In this document: positions 30,443-31,466 of the stretch, piece after piece
How the letters are laid out: the number at the start of each line of letters is the position of its first letter
Numbering within the stretch: position 1 is the stretch's first letter
Translations under genes and position numbers: made by a program
DNA from: Caldilineaceae bacterium
Lineage (GTDB): Bacteria > Chloroflexota > Anaerolineae > Caldilineales > Caldilineaceae
Assembly (NCBI GenBank): GCA_014879855.1
Contig: JACSRH010000124.1
Span: 1-31,466 of the forward strand
Reading direction: 5' to 3'
DNA: 31,466 nucleotides
The notes under the pieces: model-generated
Told to the model about the DNA's origin: nothing
The model's input: the letters and a program-made list of their open reading frames with translations, nothing else
Database searches by the model: none

Positions 30443-31183
30443 ATGAATGTTCATCGTGTCGGAAACAGTGCACTCACACGGCTTGCAAGCGGCCTGCGGC
30501 TCTACAATGTTGCCGCTGACAGTCGCGCCTACACCAACGCGCAGCTTGACGACTATCAGGGGCTGGCGCGACGCGACTTTCTCTGGCGGCCCCCGCTGCG
30601 GCTGAGTTTGCGGGCGCGCTTTTCACATCCGGCCGCGGCGCTGTCTGGCACCGCGGGCTTTGGGTTCTGGAACGATCCTTTTCTGATGACGGGTTGGCGC
30701 TGGCCGGCGCTGCCGCGAGCGCTTTGGTTTTTCTTTGCTTCATCACCCTCGGACATGGCGCTGGCATACGACATGCCAGGGTGGGGCTGGAAGGCAGCGG
30801 TGATCGATGCCACGCGGCTGGCTGGCCTGCGTTGGCTGCCGCTGGCGCCCGTGCTCGCACCTGCCATGCGCAGCCGCGCAATTTATCGCCGGCTCTGGCC
30901 GCACGTGCAGCGCGACCTGGGCATTGCCGAAGCCAGAGTTGCGGGCGAAATAACGGTGTGGCGGCGCTACGAGATCGTGTGGGGCGACCGGGAAACGGAT
31001 TTTTTTGTGGATGGGCAGCCGGTGTTGCAGGGAGCGCCTTCCCCACGCGGGCCGCTGGGGCTGGTCATTTGGATCGACAACCAGTATCTGATCGTGCACC
31101 CGACAGGGCGACTGGAGCATGGCATCCTGCCGCTGCCGCACACGCAGTGGCTGGAGATCGACGCGGTGGCGCTTCAGCGTTGA
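30443..31183 (+). CDS. Unrecognised protein, possibly beta-sandwich
   Basis: The product is 246 residues from the ATG at 30443 (a TTG one codon upstream is possible). It has no signal peptide, no clear membrane helix and no motif I can assign. It is rich in Trp and Arg. Well-ordered blocks include YTNAQLDDYQGLARRDFLWR, LRLSLRARFSH, GTAGFGFWNDPF and ALWFFFASSPSDMALAYDMP. VIWIDNQYLIVHPTGRL and WLEIDAVAL come near the end. The alternating beta-strand pattern and GFGFW segments suggest a concanavalin-A/laminin-G-like sandwich, which is inference. Its position 18 bp after the HAD phosphatase suggests a shared transcript. Codon use and ORF integrity look like a real gene. Confidence 0.75.
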   Translation: MNVHRVGNSALTRLASGLRLYNVAADSRAYTNAQLDDYQGLARRDFLWRPPLRLSLRARFSHPAAALSGTAGFGFWNDPFLMTGWRWPALPRALWFFFASSPSDMALAYDMPGWGWKAAVIDATRLAGLRWLPLAPVLAPAMRSRAIYRRLWPHVQRDLGIAEARVAGEITVWRRYEIVWGDRETDFFVDGQPVLQGAPSPRGPLGLVIWIDNQYLIVHPTGRLEHGILPLPHTQWLEIDAVALQR

Positions 31184-31204
31184 TACGATTCACCTGTTAT
31201 GTGA

Positions 31205-31466
31205 TTACTGAGGCAGCACAGATAGCCGCTCAATCTGGGCAATTGCTTTGGCGACCGGCGAGTGCTGCGCTTGATATAAATCCCAGACAAGCTGCAAATT
31301 GAGCCAGAACTGCGCCTCCATTCCAAGCAGCCCTTCGAGACGCAGCGCGGCGTCGGGCGTTATACTGCATCTACCGTTGATCAATTCATTAACGCGCGGC
31401 TAGGAGACGTCAATCCGCTTTGCCAATTCGGCCTGCGTCATTTCCAGCGGCTTCAAAAATTCTTCA
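31205..31466 (-). pseudogene. HigA-family antitoxin (XRE HTH) with an in-frame stop, 5' end outside window
   Basis: Read on the minus strand from the window edge, the frame gives LKPLEMTQAELAKRIDVS, then TAG at 31402-31400. It then continues PRVNELINGRCSITPDAALR and EAQFWLNLQLVWDLYQ to a TAA at 31207-31205. This is the standard layout of HigA/VapI-type antitoxins, in which the usual motif around the stop is VSyPRVNEL. The stop therefore replaces a tyrosine-like position by a single base change. The stop splits the helix-turn-helix, so DNA binding should be lost unless the codon is read through. The partner toxin gene, if any, would lie outside the window. Confidence 0.75.

Overview
The window is a GC-rich bacterial chromosome segment with about 22 protein genes. 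It contains no rRNA, tRNA, CRISPR array, transposase or phage gene. Gene content and order suggest a member of the Chloroflexota (Anaerolineae/Caldilineae-like). The pointers are a zinc-ribbon L28 gene divergent from a fakA-fakB-recG operon, a sugar ABC importer without its own ATPase, a glycosyltransferase-39-like membrane protein, and short minisatellite arrays in and between genes. This taxonomic guess is inference, because no 16S gene or marker tree is available here.

Layout. 1-1116 (-): start of a multi-pass GT39/GT83-like glycosyltransferase that runs off the window. 1266-1356: a 13-bp tandem array. 1560-2846 (+): citrate synthase. 2923-8326 (-): a carbohydrate operon in the order binding lipoprotein, permease, permease, GH42 beta-galactosidase, with stem-loops at two gene junctions. 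A divergent LacI-family regulator follows at 8640-9689 (+). The shared promoter region carries two inverted copies of one operator-like site over two facing promoters. 9789-15992 (-): fakA, a fakB-like degV gene and recG, then a membrane-anchored protein made of VT-rich hexapeptide repeats. 16285-16464 (+): rpmB. 16739-17863 (-): rlmN. 18103-19923 (+): ftsH. 19986-23935: a mixed block with a 4-TM DMT-type protein, a P-loop kinase-like protein, a DUF2568-like membrane protein, a probable decayed TetR-type regulator, a BON-MscS channel and a tiny two-TM protein. 24011-25677: an 18-bp tandem array running into the end of a P5C-dehydrogenase-type aldehyde dehydrogenase. 25827-29374 (-): a three-gene ABC-2 exporter. 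29585-31183 (+): a NagD-like HAD phosphatase and an unrecognised protein. 31205-31466 (-): a HigA-type antitoxin gene interrupted by a stop codon.

How the parts work together. The LacI regulator probably represses itself and the sugar operon. The operon would bring a galactoside into the cell, with a shared ATPase encoded elsewhere, and hydrolyse it there. FakA and the DegV-family protein form the expected kinase and lipid-carrier pair for exogenous fatty acids. The rpmB/fakA/recG neighbourhood resembles the arrangement in Bacillus. No complete novel defence or mobile system is visible. The most unusual material is the set of short tandem arrays (13, 15 and 18 bp), the repeat-built surface protein, the expanded FakA linker, a 19-bp perfect inverted repeat element, and the broken antitoxin.
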